Source: Pseudomonas sp. QS1027 (GTDB taxonomy: Bacteria > Pseudomonadota > Gammaproteobacteria > Pseudomonadales > Pseudomonadaceae). Taken from it: a stretch of DNA of 64,000 nt. A program made the translations under genes and the position numbers. The stretch is from positions 34,627 to 98,626 of the forward strand of contig NZ_PHSU01000040.1 of the NCBI RefSeq assembly GCF_002814235.1, in the 5' to 3' direction. Every line of letters starts with the position of its first letter. Position 1 is the first letter of the stretch. The notes under the pieces were generated by a model, which saw nothing but the letters and a program-made list of their open reading frames with translations, was not told the DNA's origin and did no database searches. Shown here one piece after another: positions 40,289 through 49,438 of this stretch.

Positions 40289-41254
40289 ATGGGCGAGTTC
40301 GAGCTGATCCGCAATTTCTTCGCCGCCGCGCCCTGTGCGCAGGCCGGCGAGGGCGTTGCCCTGGGCATCGGCGACGACTGCGCCCTGCTGAGCGTCCCCG
40401 CCGGGGAACAACTGGCGATTTCCACCGACACCCTGGTGGCCGGTGTGCACTTCGCCGACCCCTGCGATCCTTTCCTGCTCGGCCAGCGCGCGCTGGCTGT
40501 TGCCGCCAGTGACCTGGCTGCCATGGGCGCCACGCCCCTGGCCTTTACCCTGGCCCTGACCTTGCCGCATAACGATGCCGGCTGGTTGCAGGCTTTCGCC
40601 CGTGGTTTGAACCTGATGGCGCAACACTGCGACTTGCGCCTGGTGGGCGGCGACACCACCCGTGGGCCGCTGTGCCTGACGCTGACGGTGTTCGGCCGTG
40701 TGCCGACGGGCCAGGCACTGACCCGCAGCGGCGCGCAAGTCGGCGACCTGCTGTGTGTCGGCGGCGAGTTGGGCAATGCAGCCGGAGCCTTGCCGCTGGT
40801 GCTGGGGCAGCGTACGGCGGAGCCGGCAATTGCCGAGCCGCTGTTGGACCACTACTGGTCGCCCAAGCCGCAACTGGCCCTGGGTCAGTTCTTGCGCAAC
40901 AAGGCGACCTCGGCACTGGATATCTCCGACGGGTTATTGGCCGATTGCGGACATATCGCGGCGGCATCCTCCGTCAGATTGCAGGTGAAGCGCGACGCGT
41001 TGCCCTTGTCTTCGGCGCTGCTTGGTTTTCTCGGCCAGGACGGCGCCCGCGAGGCGGCCCTCAGCGGTGGTGATGACTATGTCCTGGCCTTCACCCTGCC
41101 GCCCGCCGAGTTGCCCGGGTTGCTGGCGGCGCACCCATCGGTCCGGGTGATCGGGCAGGTGCTGGCCGGGCAGGGCGTGGTCCTGGTGGACAGCGCCGGC
41201 CGCGATATCACGCCGGTGCGCCGTGGTTACCAACATTTTCCGGAGACACCGTGA
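40289..41254 (+). CDS. thiL: thiamine-monophosphate kinase
   Basis: 321 residues. It makes the coenzyme thiamine diphosphate from thiamine monophosphate and ATP. PurM/ThiL-fold motifs: ALGIGDDCALL (metal-binding Asp pair), STDTLVAGVHF, ASDLAAMGATPLAFTLALTL, RLVGGDTTRG and the C-terminal ALDISDGLLADCGHIA and LSGGDDYVLAFT. It overlaps pgpA by four bases (GTGA). Confidence 0.96.
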   Translation: MGEFELIRNFFAAAPCAQAGEGVALGIGDDCALLSVPAGEQLAISTDTLVAGVHFADPCDPFLLGQRALAVAASDLAAMGATPLAFTLALTLPHNDAGWLQAFARGLNLMAQHCDLRLVGGDTTRGPLCLTLTVFGRVPTGQALTRSGAQVGDLLCVGGELGNAAGALPLVLGQRTAEPAIAEPLLDHYWSPKPQLALGQFLRNKATSALDISDGLLADCGHIAAASSVRLQVKRDALPLSSALLGFLGQDGAREAALSGGDDYVLAFTLPPAELPGLLAAHPSVRVIGQVLAGQGVVLVDSAGRDITPVRRGYQHFPETP

Positions 41255-41754
41255 CAGATCATCCCAAGCAGGTCCCGGCCGAGTTCGTGCCGCCGTCGGT
41301 GTGGCGCAATCCCTGGCATTTCCTGGCCTTCGGCTTCGGTTCCGGCACCTTGCCCAAGGCGCCGGGCACCTGGGGTTCGCTGGTTGCGCTACCCTTTATA
41401 CCGTTATGGCAGATGTTGCCCGACTGGGGCTACTGGCTGATGCTTGGCGTCACCATGCTGTTCGGCTTCTGGCTGTGCGGCAAGGTCGCCAACGATCTGC
41501 GGGTACACGACCACGAAGGCATCGTCTGGGACGAGATGGTCGGGATGTGGATCACCCTCTGGCTGGTGCCGGACGGTTGGTACTGGTTGCTGGCGGGTTT
41601 CTTGCTGTTCCGCTTCTTCGATATCCTCAAGCCCTGGCCGATCCGCTGGATCGACCGGCATGTCCATGGCGGCGTCGGCATCATGCTCGACGACGTACTG
41701 GCCGGGGTTTTCGCCTGGCTGGCCATGCAAGGGCTGGTGCACCTCTTTACCTGA
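41251..41754 (+). CDS. pgpA: phosphatidylglycerophosphatase A
   Basis: 167 residues. It removes phosphate from phosphatidylglycerol-phosphate in the inner membrane. Family marks: FGSGTLPKAPGTWGSLVAL, then a DHEGIVWDEMVGMWITLWL acidic motif, and FFDILKPWPIRWIDRHVHGG followed by MLDDVLAGVFA. Hydrophobic helices lie at about 48-70 and 85-115. GTG start overlapping the thiL stop. Confidence 0.94.
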   Translation: MTDHPKQVPAEFVPPSVWRNPWHFLAFGFGSGTLPKAPGTWGSLVALPFIPLWQMLPDWGYWLMLGVTMLFGFWLCGKVANDLRVHDHEGIVWDEMVGMWITLWLVPDGWYWLLAGFLLFRFFDILKPWPIRWIDRHVHGGVGIMLDDVLAGVFAWLAMQGLVHLFT

Positions 41755-41764
41755 GGATTCAGGC

Positions 41765-42547
41765 ATGTCTGGCTGTCGGTTGTGGCTCGTGTTGCTCTGT
41801 CTGTGGGCGGGTGGCGTTGTAGGCAATGTCGTTCAGGCGCGGGAAGAAACGTCCTCGCCTGGGCTGATCCACCTCGCCAGCGAGGAGTGGGTCGACTACA
41901 CCGGTGCCGACGGCCGTGGCCTGGCCTGGGATCTTATGCGCGAGATCTTCGAGCCCAAGGGCGTCAAGGTGCTGATCAGTACCGAGCCCTACGTTCGGGC
42001 CATCGGACTGGTGCAGCGTGGGGAGGCGGACGCCTGGGTCGCGGCTTATCGGCGCGAGGTGAAGGGCGCTCTTTATCCGCGCTGGCATTTCGACGTCGAT
42101 CACCTCTATGCCCTGGGACTGGCGAGCAATCCACAGCCGACCCTGGAAACCCTGGGTGTTTATCGCCTGGCGTGGATGCGTGGCTACAAATACCAGGATT
42201 ACCTGCCCAACGTCCGTCACTACAACGAAATCGTGCGGCGCGACGGTGTCTTGTCGATGCTGGCCCACAGTCGTGCCGACTATTACATCGATGCGTTGTC
42301 CGAGGTCAACGAGGTACTGGGGCATGCCGCGCACCCCGAAATGTTCCTGCGTAGCCATTTGCTCGACCTGCCGCTGTACCTGGGGTTCGCCGACAATGCG
42401 CGAGGGCGCTCACTGATGGCCCTGTATGACCAGCGTATGGAAGAACTGGTCAAAAGTGGTGAGTTGCGGAGCATTTTCGAGCACTGGAAGCAGCCGTATC
42501 CGTTCGACGCCATGCCGCTGCCGGTGACGACGAATCAAACTTATTGA
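41765..42547 (+). CDS. periplasmic solute-binding-type protein (SBP_bac_3-like)
   Basis: 260 residues with a signal peptide (MSGCRLWLVLLCLWAGGVVG). The mature part has the bilobed amino-acid-binding-protein outline: HLASEEWVDYTGADGRGLAW, VKVLISTEPYVRAIGLVQRG with EADAWVAAYRRE, ADYYIDALSEVNEVL. No transporter genes are adjacent, so it is an orphan binding protein or a sensor partner. Ten bases follow the pgpA stop, so it may be the last gene of the rib-nus-thi-pgp unit. The ligand is unknown; the pattern is degenerate compared with true ABC binding proteins. Confidence 0.78.
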   Translation: MSGCRLWLVLLCLWAGGVVGNVVQAREETSSPGLIHLASEEWVDYTGADGRGLAWDLMREIFEPKGVKVLISTEPYVRAIGLVQRGEADAWVAAYRREVKGALYPRWHFDVDHLYALGLASNPQPTLETLGVYRLAWMRGYKYQDYLPNVRHYNEIVRRDGVLSMLAHSRADYYIDALSEVNEVLGHAAHPEMFLRSHLLDLPLYLGFADNARGRSLMALYDQRMEELVKSGELRSIFEHWKQPYPFDAMPLPVTTNQTY

Positions 42548-42646
42548 TAGTTATCATGGATAATTCAGCCTAAGCGTCTGTAGGAACCTACTGTTACAAT
42601 GCGACCTCTGCGAATTTCCAGTCCTCATACTGATCAGGAGCACACG

Positions 42647-43264
42647 GTGCCCGTCGTTTTCGTCGCTGCTTCCAAACTGCCAACCCCCTTTGCGACCTTC
42701 ACCATGAATGGCTTTCTCGAAGAAGCCACCGGTCGTGAACACGTCGTGCTGACCCTGGGGGACGTGGCGGATGGCGCACCGGTTCTTGGCCGTGTGCATT
42801 CCGAATGCCTGACCGGCGATGCCTTGTTCAGCCAGCGCTGCGATTGCGGCTCCCAGCTGGAGGCGGCCCTGCGGGCCATTGCCCTCGAAGGTCGTGGCAT
42901 TTTGCTGTACCTGCGCCAGGAAGGGCGCGGCATCGGCCTGATGAACAAGATCCGTGCCTATGAGTTGCAGGACGGTGGCGCCGACACGGTCGAGGCCAAC
43001 GAGCGCCTGGGCTTTGCCGCCGACCAGCGTGACTATTCCATCTGCCGGCCGATGCTCGAACACCTGGGCATCCAGTCCCTGCGCCTGATGACCAACAACC
43101 CGCGCAAGGTCAAGGCCTTGACCGAGATGGGCATCACCGTGGCCGAGCGTGTGCCGCTGCAAACCGGACAGAACCCCCACAACAAACTCTACCTGGCGAC
43201 CAAGGCTGGCAAGCTCGGCCATATGATGGGCAACGAGCACCAGAGCGAGGCCGACCCGGCGTGA
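42647..43264 (+). CDS. ribA: GTP cyclohydrolase II
   Basis: 205 residues. It opens GTP to the pyrimidine that starts riboflavin synthesis. The zinc site is complete: HSECLTGDALFSQRCDCGSQ with the three Cys, then LLYLRQEGRGIGLMNKIRAY and LMTNNPRKVKAL. GTG start at 42647 with CAGGAG at 42635-42640; the frame is open upstream to 42599 but the GTG matches the family N terminus (VPVVFVAASKLPTPF). It compensates for the dead cyclohydrolase half of RibBA. A TACAAT -10-like hexamer lies at 42595-42600. The stop overlaps the next gene. Confidence 0.96.
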   Translation: MPVVFVAASKLPTPFATFTMNGFLEEATGREHVVLTLGDVADGAPVLGRVHSECLTGDALFSQRCDCGSQLEAALRAIALEGRGILLYLRQEGRGIGLMNKIRAYELQDGGADTVEANERLGFAADQRDYSICRPMLEHLGIQSLRLMTNNPRKVKALTEMGITVAERVPLQTGQNPHNKLYLATKAGKLGHMMGNEHQSEADPA

Positions 43265-43680
43265 CCCGTGGTCAGGTGAAGCGTCGGCTGTCGGTGGGCT
43301 GGTGGAAACAGCTGGTGCTGAGTGTGCTGCCGTTGTTTGTTGCCAACTGGCTTTTCGGTCAGACGGATGCCTTGCTGCCGGTGCTGGCGATGCCGTTTTT
43401 CATTGCCGGCGTGGCGTCGATGTTTGTCAGCCTGCGGTTTTTCGGGGCTTACAAGCGCTCGTTGATCACCACACAGGCGGCGCTGGATACACCGGAAGAA
43501 CCGGCGGCCTGGATCGAACTGGCCAACGTGCGGCGCAAAGCCCTGGTGGCGGCGGCGTTGCCGACCTGGATCGGCACCCTGGCGGTGTTCGTCGGCTTGG
43601 AAGCAGTGCCGTTGATGCTGCTGGTGTTGTCCAGCGTGGTGCTGTTCTACCTCTATCGCATTCCGCGTCAACTGGGCTGA
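43261..43680 (+). CDS. small membrane protein of unknown function
   Basis: 139 residues with about four hydrophobic segments: near 18-33 (LVLSVLPLFVANWLFG), 39-60 (VLAMPFFIAGVASMFVSLRF) and two near the C terminus (VAAALPTWIGTLAVFVGLEA, VPLMLLVLSSVVLFYLY). The N terminus is basic. GTG start, overlapping the ribA stop by four bases, so it is translated with ribA; the gene order ribA-membrane protein-dxs is also found in P. aeruginosa (PA4047-PA4046-PA4044). Function is unknown. Confidence 0.8.
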   Translation: MTRGQVKRRLSVGWWKQLVLSVLPLFVANWLFGQTDALLPVLAMPFFIAGVASMFVSLRFFGAYKRSLITTQAALDTPEEPAAWIELANVRRKALVAAALPTWIGTLAVFVGLEAVPLMLLVLSSVVLFYLYRIPRQLG

Positions 43681-43865
43681 TGCATCGCTGGATGACGATG
43701 AATCTTTCCAGTTTTTAGCGCAAATCCTACCTGCTAGTAAGACGGTTCTGCCGATACACCTCGATGCGGTTTCCTTAAAGTCCTCTTGCTCAAGTCTTGA
43801 GCGCTGTCTGTGCGAACGCTCCCTGTTCATGCAGGCAGTCTTCGCTTTGATCAAGAGGAAAGACC

Positions 43866-44222
43866 ATGCGACTCATTATGGCAGGGGCGGCAGTGGCGGT
43901 TGCACTCAGTGGTTGTCTGGGTGGGATATCGACGTTGCTCGATTTCGGCAGTCATCCCGTTGTGAGCAAGGCGGCCCAGGGGAGTACCGTCAGCAGGCAG
44001 GACATGCTCGCCATACAGAAGCCTTCCCAGATCACGGCGATTCGCGGGGGCACCGCGCAATGCTTTGACTACGATCTGCAAAATGAAAGCGGTAAGCGTG
44101 CGGCGCTCTATGTCGGCTTCACGTCAGCGGGCTTCGTCAACGCCTATGGGTTTTCCAGCTGCGCGGATGCCGTTCGCGCAGGCTATCTCGACTCGGACGC
44201 AGTGATGAAACGCAATGACTGA
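43866..44222 (+). CDS. small lipoprotein of unknown function
   Basis: 118 residues. The signal MRLIMAGAAVAVALSGC ends in a lipobox LSGC, so Cys17 is likely lipidated. The mature part (STLLDFGSHPVVSKAAQGST, ITAIRGGTAQCFDYDLQNES, FSSCADAVRAGYLDSDAVMK) has two further Cys that could form a disulfide. AAGAGGAAAGACC precedes the ATG. It stands alone with about 185 bases upstream and is convergent with dxs. No family was recognised. Confidence 0.75.
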   Translation: MRLIMAGAAVAVALSGCLGGISTLLDFGSHPVVSKAAQGSTVSRQDMLAIQKPSQITAIRGGTAQCFDYDLQNESGKRAALYVGFTSAGFVNAYGFSSCADAVRAGYLDSDAVMKRND

Positions 44223-44302
44223 GACGGCTTGAGGCCTGACGCTTAGCGTCGTGATCACGGCTGATGCGAAAAGGCTCATGGGGACGATGAGTTGCTTTCA
44301 GA

Positions 44303-44338
44303 CAGGGAATGCGGCGTTTTCAATGCCGCATTCCCTGC
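44303..44338. terminator. long hairpin between the lipoprotein gene and dxs
   Basis: CAGGGAATGCGGC and GCCGCATTCCCTG form a perfect 13-bp stem around GTTTTCAAT between converging genes. There is no long T run on either side, so it may act as a weak bidirectional terminator or a 3'-end stabiliser. Confidence 0.6.
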
Positions 44339-44351
44339 CTGAACGGAAGGC

Positions 44352-46250
44352 TTACAGCCCCAGCAGTTTCATCCGCTCGGTGACCGATGCTTCGATCCCC
44401 GCTACATCCAACCCGCATTCCGCCAGCATCTGCGCGGGCTTCGCGTGTTCGACGTACACATCCGGCAAGCCCAGGTGCAGCACCGACTTGAGCAGGTTGT
44501 CACGCGCCAGGAACTCGCTGACTGCCGCACCGGCACCACCCATGATGGCGTTTTCTTCGATGGTCACCAGCAACTCATGGCTGCCGGCGATCTCGCGTAC
44601 CAGGGCTTCATCCAGCGGTTTGACGAAACGCATGTCGACCACGGTCGCGTCGAGCTTCTCGGCGACGATCAGCGCTTCGGTCAATTGCACGCCAAACACC
44701 AGCAGGGCAACCTTGCTGCCCCGACGGCGAACCACACCCTTGCCGATCTCGATCGGTTCCAGATCCTTCTCGATGGTCGCATTCGGCCCGGTACCGCGTG
44801 GGTAACGTACCGCCGCCGGGCCTGGGTACAGGTGGCCGGTGGTCAGCATCTTGCGCAGTTCGTTCTCGTCGCTCGGCGTCATCACCAGCATGCCGGGGAT
44901 GCAGCGCAGGTACGACAGGTCGAAACTGCCGGCGTGGGTCGGGCCGTCTTCGCCCACCAGGCCGGCGCGGTCGATGGCGAACAGCACGTCGAGGTTCTGC
45001 ACCGCGACGTCATGCACCAACTGGTCGTAACCGCGTTGCAGGAAGGTGGAGTAGATCGCCACCACCGGCTTGGCGCCTTCGCAGGCCATGCCAGCAGCAA
45101 AGGTCACCGCGTGCTGCTCGGCAATCGCCACGTCGAAGTAGCGCAGCGGGAAACGCTCGCTGAAGGCCACCAGATCGGAGCCTTCCTTCATCGCGGGGGT
45201 AATGCCCACCAGGCGCGGGTCGGCGGCGGCCATGTCGCACAGCCATTCGCCGAACACGCCGGAGTATTTCGGTCCGCTGGCTTTCTTCGGCGCGGCGGCC
45301 GGGGCGTCCAGGGGTTCGAGCTTGGTGATCGCGTGGTAACCGATCGGGTCGACTTCCGCCGGGGCGAAACCCTTGCCCTTCTTGGTCACCACATGCAGGA
45401 ACTGCGGGCCCTTGAGGTCGCGCATATTGCGCAGGGTGGCGATCAGCGTCGGCAGGTCATGGCCGTCGATCGGGCCGATGTAGTTCCAGCCCAGTTCTTC
45501 GAACAGGGTGCCGGGAACCAGCATGCCCTTGGCGTATTCTTCGGTACGACGGGCGATTTCCCAGGCCCCGGGCAGGCGCGACAGCACTTTCTTGCTGCCT
45601 TCGCGCATGCTCGCGTAGGTGCGACTGGAGAGAATCTTCGCCAGGTAGTTCGACAGACCGCCGACATTGCGCGAAATCGACATGTCGTTGTCGTTGAGGA
45701 TCACCAGCATGTTGGCGTCGACTTCCGGCGCGTGGTTCAGCGCCTCGAAGGCCATGCCGGCGGTCAGCGCGCCATCACCGATCACGGCGATGGCCTTGCG
45801 ATCGCTGTTCTGCAGGCGAGCGGCGATGGCCATGCCCAGGGCGGCGCTGATGGAGGTGCTGGAGTGACCGACGCCAAAGGTGTCGTACTCGCTCTCCGAA
45901 CGCCGTGGGAAAGCGGCCAGGCCGTCTTTCTGACGCAGGGTGTGCATGCGCTCGCGCCGACCGGTGAGGATCTTGTGCGGATACGCCTGATGACCCACGT
46001 CCCACACCAGCCGGTCGTCCGGGGTGTCGAAGACGTAGTGCAACGCGATGGTCAGTTCGATCACGCCGAGGCCGGCACCAAAGTGCCCGCCGGTCTGGCC
46101 GACCGAATAGAGCAATTCCAGGCGCAGTTCATCGGCCAGGGTTTCCAGCTCGGCTTCACCTAACCGGCGCAGGCCGGCCGGCGTTTCAGCACGGTCCAGC
46201 AGGGGCGTGGTCGGGCGCTTGCGGGGAATCTCATGGAACGTCGTGGGCAT
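44352..46250 (-). CDS. dxs: 1-deoxy-D-xylulose-5-phosphate synthase
   Basis: 632-residue thiamine-diphosphate enzyme that joins pyruvate and glyceraldehyde 3-phosphate, the first step of the MEP isoprenoid pathway. The ThDP motif is GDGALTAGMAFEALNHA...NDNDMSIS (about 155-190). Other marks: VWDVGHQAYPHKILTGRR, GVGHSSTSISAALGMA, the transketolase central domain with AIAEQHAVTFAAGMA, and DRAGLVGEDGPTHAG. It is followed upstream in the same direction by ispA (112-base gap) and xseB, forming the conserved xseB-ispA-dxs operon. Confidence 0.98.
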   Translation of the reverse strand: MPTTFHEIPRKRPTTPLLDRAETPAGLRRLGEAELETLADELRLELLYSVGQTGGHFGAGLGVIELTIALHYVFDTPDDRLVWDVGHQAYPHKILTGRRERMHTLRQKDGLAAFPRRSESEYDTFGVGHSSTSISAALGMAIAARLQNSDRKAIAVIGDGALTAGMAFEALNHAPEVDANMLVILNDNDMSISRNVGGLSNYLAKILSSRTYASMREGSKKVLSRLPGAWEIARRTEEYAKGMLVPGTLFEELGWNYIGPIDGHDLPTLIATLRNMRDLKGPQFLHVVTKKGKGFAPAEVDPIGYHAITKLEPLDAPAAAPKKASGPKYSGVFGEWLCDMAAADPRLVGITPAMKEGSDLVAFSERFPLRYFDVAIAEQHAVTFAAGMACEGAKPVVAIYSTFLQRGYDQLVHDVAVQNLDVLFAIDRAGLVGEDGPTHAGSFDLSYLRCIPGMLVMTPSDENELRKMLTTGHLYPGPAAVRYPRGTGPNATIEKDLEPIEIGKGVVRRRGSKVALLVFGVQLTEALIVAEKLDATVVDMRFVKPLDEALVREIAGSHELLVTIEENAIMGGAGAAVSEFLARDNLLKSVLHLGLPDVYVEHAKPAQMLAECGLDVAGIEASVTERMKLLGL

Positions 46251-46362
46251 CAGGCGAATCGTTATAGGTATAGAAGAGGCGGCAGTTTACCTGATGCATC
46301 GCACGCTGCCCACGCAGAGCGTCGAAGTTGGCCGATATGCGGTCTTGAGCGCGGCGTTTGGA

Positions 46363-47250
46363 TCAGCTGCGACGTTCGACGATATAACGGGCCAGCTCGC
46401 GCAACGGTTCGGCGCACGCGTCAAACGGTCGCAGGGCATGCAGCGCCTGGTCGCGCAGTTCCAGGGCGTAGGCCTTGGCCGCGTCCAGGCCGAGCAGGGC
46501 CGGGTAGGTCGGTTTGTCGCGGGCGATATCGGCGCCCTGGCGTTTGCCGAGGGTGGCGGTGTCGCTTTCCACGTCGAGAATATCGTCCTGCACCTGGAAA
46601 GCCAGGCCGATGGCCTGGGCGTAGGTCTGCAGCGAGCGCAATTCGTCTTTCTGCGCCTGGCCGCTGGCCAGGGCGCCGAGCTTGACGCTGGCTTCGATCA
46701 GCGCGCCGGTCTTGTGCCGGTGCATGGTTTCCAGGGCTTTCTGGTCGAGCTTGAGGCCCACCGAACCGAGGTCGATGGCCTGGCCGCCGACCATGCCGGC
46801 CGGGCCGGCGGCCTGGGCCAGGGTGGTGACCATGGTCAGGCGGATATCGGCGCTCAGGTCGCTCAGGCCCGGATCGAGCAGGGCGCTGAAGGCCAGGCTC
46901 TGCAGGCCGTCGCCGGCGAGGATCGCACAGGCTTCGTCGAATGCCTTGTGGGTGGTCGGCTGGCCGCGACGCAGGTCGTCGTCGTCCATGGCCGGCAAAT
47001 CGTCGTGGACCAGCGAGTAGGCGTGGATCAGCTCCACTGCGCAGGCCGCGCCGTTGGCCTGTTCCGGCTTGCCGCCGAGGGCTTCGCAGGCGGCGTAGGC
47101 GAGCAGCGGGCGCACGCGTTTGCCGCCGTTCATCACGCTGTAGCGCATGGCCTCATAGAGGCGGGCGAGTTCGGGGCCGGGGGCGTTGAACAGGGTGTCG
47201 AGTGCGGCGTTGACCCGGGCCTGGCTGCTGGCCTGATAGGCTTTGATCAT
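46363..47250 (-). CDS. ispA: farnesyl diphosphate synthase
   Basis: 295-residue all-helical prenyltransferase. First Asp-rich motif DDLPAMDDDDLRRG (DDxxxxDDDD form, about 83-92) and second motif QVQDDILDVESDTATLGK (about 222-227). KRVRPLLAYAACEALG, HAYSLVHDDL and GGQAIDLGS are typical of IspA. It builds farnesyl diphosphate for ubiquinone and undecaprenyl synthesis. The start ATG overlaps the xseB stop by four bases. Confidence 0.97.
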   Translation of the reverse strand: MIKAYQASSQARVNAALDTLFNAPGPELARLYEAMRYSVMNGGKRVRPLLAYAACEALGGKPEQANGAACAVELIHAYSLVHDDLPAMDDDDLRRGQPTTHKAFDEACAILAGDGLQSLAFSALLDPGLSDLSADIRLTMVTTLAQAAGPAGMVGGQAIDLGSVGLKLDQKALETMHRHKTGALIEASVKLGALASGQAQKDELRSLQTYAQAIGLAFQVQDDILDVESDTATLGKRQGADIARDKPTYPALLGLDAAKAYALELRDQALHALRPFDACAEPLRELARYIVERRS

Positions 47251-47489
47251 TCTGCTTGTTCCGCGTCGAAGGGCTCTTCGGCCAGTTCGCCGTCGCGCTC
47301 CAGGAGGATCTGTACTTTCTGCTCGGCCTGGGCCAGGGCGCCCTGGCAGTCACGGGTCAGGCGGATGCCTTGTTCGAAGGCGGTCAGCGAGTCTTCCAAC
47401 GACAATTCGCCGTTCTCCAGGCGTTCGACCAGGGTTTGCAGGTCGGCAAGGGATTGCTCGAAGTCCAGGGAAGCTTTTTTGCGGGCCAT
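47247..47489 (-). CDS. xseB: exodeoxyribonuclease VII small subunit
   Basis: 80 residues: MARKKASLDFEQSLADLQTL-VERLENGELSLEDSLTAFEQGIRL followed by a helix and an acidic tail. This is the XseB coiled-coil pattern, the regulatory small subunit of ExoVII whose large subunit XseA lies elsewhere. First gene of the xseB-ispA-dxs operon. Confidence 0.96.
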   Translation of the reverse strand: MARKKASLDFEQSLADLQTLVERLENGELSLEDSLTAFEQGIRLTRDCQGALAQAEQKVQILLERDGELAEEPFDAEQAE

Positions 47490-47927
47490 GGCGGCGATCT
47501 CGGTAGGCGTTGAACGGGCGCGACACTAGCAGACAGCGGGTTTAGGGGCAAATGCGAGGGATTGGCAGTCAAGGGGCTGATGTAGGACGCCGTCAACAAA
47601 ACATCCGGGTGTAGAACCCGTCATCCCGGGGGCACGCGTCCACTGTAGGAGCCGGCTTGCTGGCGATGACGTCCGTACGGACGCCGCATGACTCAAGGGC
47701 CTCATCGCCAGCAAGCCGGCTCCTACAGGTTTTGCAGCGTGTTCTGAATCGCTATCGCCTGGGCGATTGTCCCGGTTTATGGCGAGGGGCATCCCGGTTT
47801 ATCCCGCTAGTCGGCACAAAGTCGTCTCTTTATAGTAGCCCATCGATCAAGGATGAATGATCGACATGGACCTCCCTCTCGTCGCCCCCGATATTCCCCT
47901 GCGCTTCTACCCATAAGGCTGTCATCC
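47490..47927. other. divergent intergenic region with REP pair
   Basis: 438 bases between xseB and the DHA2 efflux gene. A REP doublet sits at 47643-47728. The segment 47750-47860 next to the efflux gene has no conserved open frame. No palindromic operator with good symmetry was identified. Confidence 0.5.
47643..47728. repeat. inverted pair of REP elements
   Basis: CTGTAGGAGCCGGCTTGCTGGCGATGA (47643-47669) and TCATCGCCAGCAAGCCGGCTC plus CTACAG (47702-47728) are perfect inverted copies about 32 bases apart. Confidence 0.9.
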
Positions 47928-49382
47928 ATGGCGTCTTCTTCCGCTCGTATTCCCGGTTCCGGCGTACTGCTGCTGATCATCCTGGCTTGCCAGTTGATGA
48001 TCGTGCTCGACGTCACCGTGCTCTATACCGCCTTGCCGCATATTCAAAAGGCCCTGGACCTGTCGCTTCCCGACCTCACCTGGGTGCAGAACGCCTACAC
48101 CCTGGCCTTCGGCGGCATGATGCTGCTCGGCGCCCGGGCCGGTGACCTGCTGGGCCGGCGCCGGGTGTTCCTGGTGGCGGTAACGGTGTTCACCCTGGCT
48201 TCGTTGCTGGGTGGCTTGGCCCAATCAGCCCATGAACTGTTGATCGCCCGGGGCGTGCAGGGCATTGCCGCGGCATTCCTCGCGCCTTCGACCCTGGCGC
48301 TGATGATGACCCACTTCCCTCCGGGCCCGCAGCGGCTGCGGGCCATCAGCTTCTACACCGCCGTGTCCGGTGGTGGCGGTGCGCTGGGGCTGGTGCTCGG
48401 TGGGGTGTTGACCGATCTGTTGTCCTGGCGCTGGGTGATGTTTATCAACCTGCCGGTGGGCATTGCCCTGCTGGCCCTGGCCTGGCGTTACCTGAAGGAG
48501 ACCGAGCGACATACCGGCCACTTCGACCTGGCGGGAGCCTTGACCGTCACCTTCGGCATGAGCGCGCTGGTCTATTGCTTCGTCCGGGCCGGTGCCCAGG
48601 GGTGGGATGACGCCCTGACCCTCGGCGCACTGGCCTGCGCCCTGGTGTTGCTGAGCCTGTTCGTCTGGATCGAGCGGCGCGCGGAGCAGCCGATCATGCC
48701 GCTGCACCTGTTCGCGAGTGCCGAGCGCTCCGGCGCCTATGTCAGCCGCATGCTGTTGGTGGGCGGGATGGTCGGCACCTACTTCTTCCTGATCCAGTAT
48801 GTGCAGGAAGTGCTGGGCTACACCGCGCTCAAGGCCGGTGAGGCGTTTCTGGCGCTGACCCTGACCCAGTTCGCCATGTCGGTGTACGGCGTGAAGTGGC
48901 TGGCGCGCCACATGAGTTCAGCGGTGATGCTGTTCTGCGGGCTGGCGACGGCGTTGGTGGGGATGGCATTGCTGACCGGGTTGGGCTCGGACGTGGCGTA
49001 CTTTCCGCATCTGATGCTGCCGCTGATCATTCTCGGGATCGGTTGCGGCGCGGCGTTCGTGCCGCTGACCAGCGCCGGGATCGCCGGGGTGGAACCACAG
49101 AATGCCGGGGCCGCGTCGGGCTTGGTCAATGTCGCGCACCAGGTCGGTGGTTCCCTGGGTACGGCGGTGATCGTGGCGATTGTCGGTATGGCTGCGCGCT
49201 TGTCGCCGGCTCCGGCGGGGCTGGATGCTGACGCCCAGGCGCGGTTTGCCCTGAGCCATGCGCTGTCCGTGGGTGCCACCAGTTCGGCGACGTTTTTCGG
49301 GCTGGCGCTGCTGGTGGTGTTCTTCACCTCGCGCCATGCCCGTCGACGGGAGCGCCTTCAGGCGGCTGACGCGGCGTCCTGA
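47928..49382 (+). CDS. MFS efflux transporter, DHA2 family (14 segments)
   Basis: 484 residues with 14 predicted membrane segments. DHA2 marks: TM1 LDVTVLYTALPHIQKAL (the motif D1 region), motif A RAGDLLGRRRVFL, motif B ARGVQGIAAAFLAPSTLALM and motif C in TM5 SGGGGALGLVLGGVLTDLLS WRW. These proton antiporters typically export drugs, dyes or antibiotics, EmrB/QacA-like. No regulator or membrane-fusion partner is adjacent. The ATG 47928 (MASSSARIPGSG) is chosen; earlier in-frame ATG at 47853 would add a Pro/Arg-rich tail. Confidence 0.92.
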   Translation: MASSSARIPGSGVLLLIILACQLMIVLDVTVLYTALPHIQKALDLSLPDLTWVQNAYTLAFGGMMLLGARAGDLLGRRRVFLVAVTVFTLASLLGGLAQSAHELLIARGVQGIAAAFLAPSTLALMMTHFPPGPQRLRAISFYTAVSGGGGALGLVLGGVLTDLLSWRWVMFINLPVGIALLALAWRYLKETERHTGHFDLAGALTVTFGMSALVYCFVRAGAQGWDDALTLGALACALVLLSLFVWIERRAEQPIMPLHLFASAERSGAYVSRMLLVGGMVGTYFFLIQYVQEVLGYTALKAGEAFLALTLTQFAMSVYGVKWLARHMSSAVMLFCGLATALVGMALLTGLGSDVAYFPHLMLPLIILGIGCGAAFVPLTSAGIAGVEPQNAGAASGLVNVAHQVGGSLGTAVIVAIVGMAARLSPAPAGLDADAQARFALSHALSVGATSSATFFGLALLVVFFTSRHARRRERLQAADAAS

Positions 49383-49438
49383 AGTCGTTCGGCGCCCGCG
49401 TCCAATTTGAGTGCCGACATGGGCTGATGCAGTCGCGA

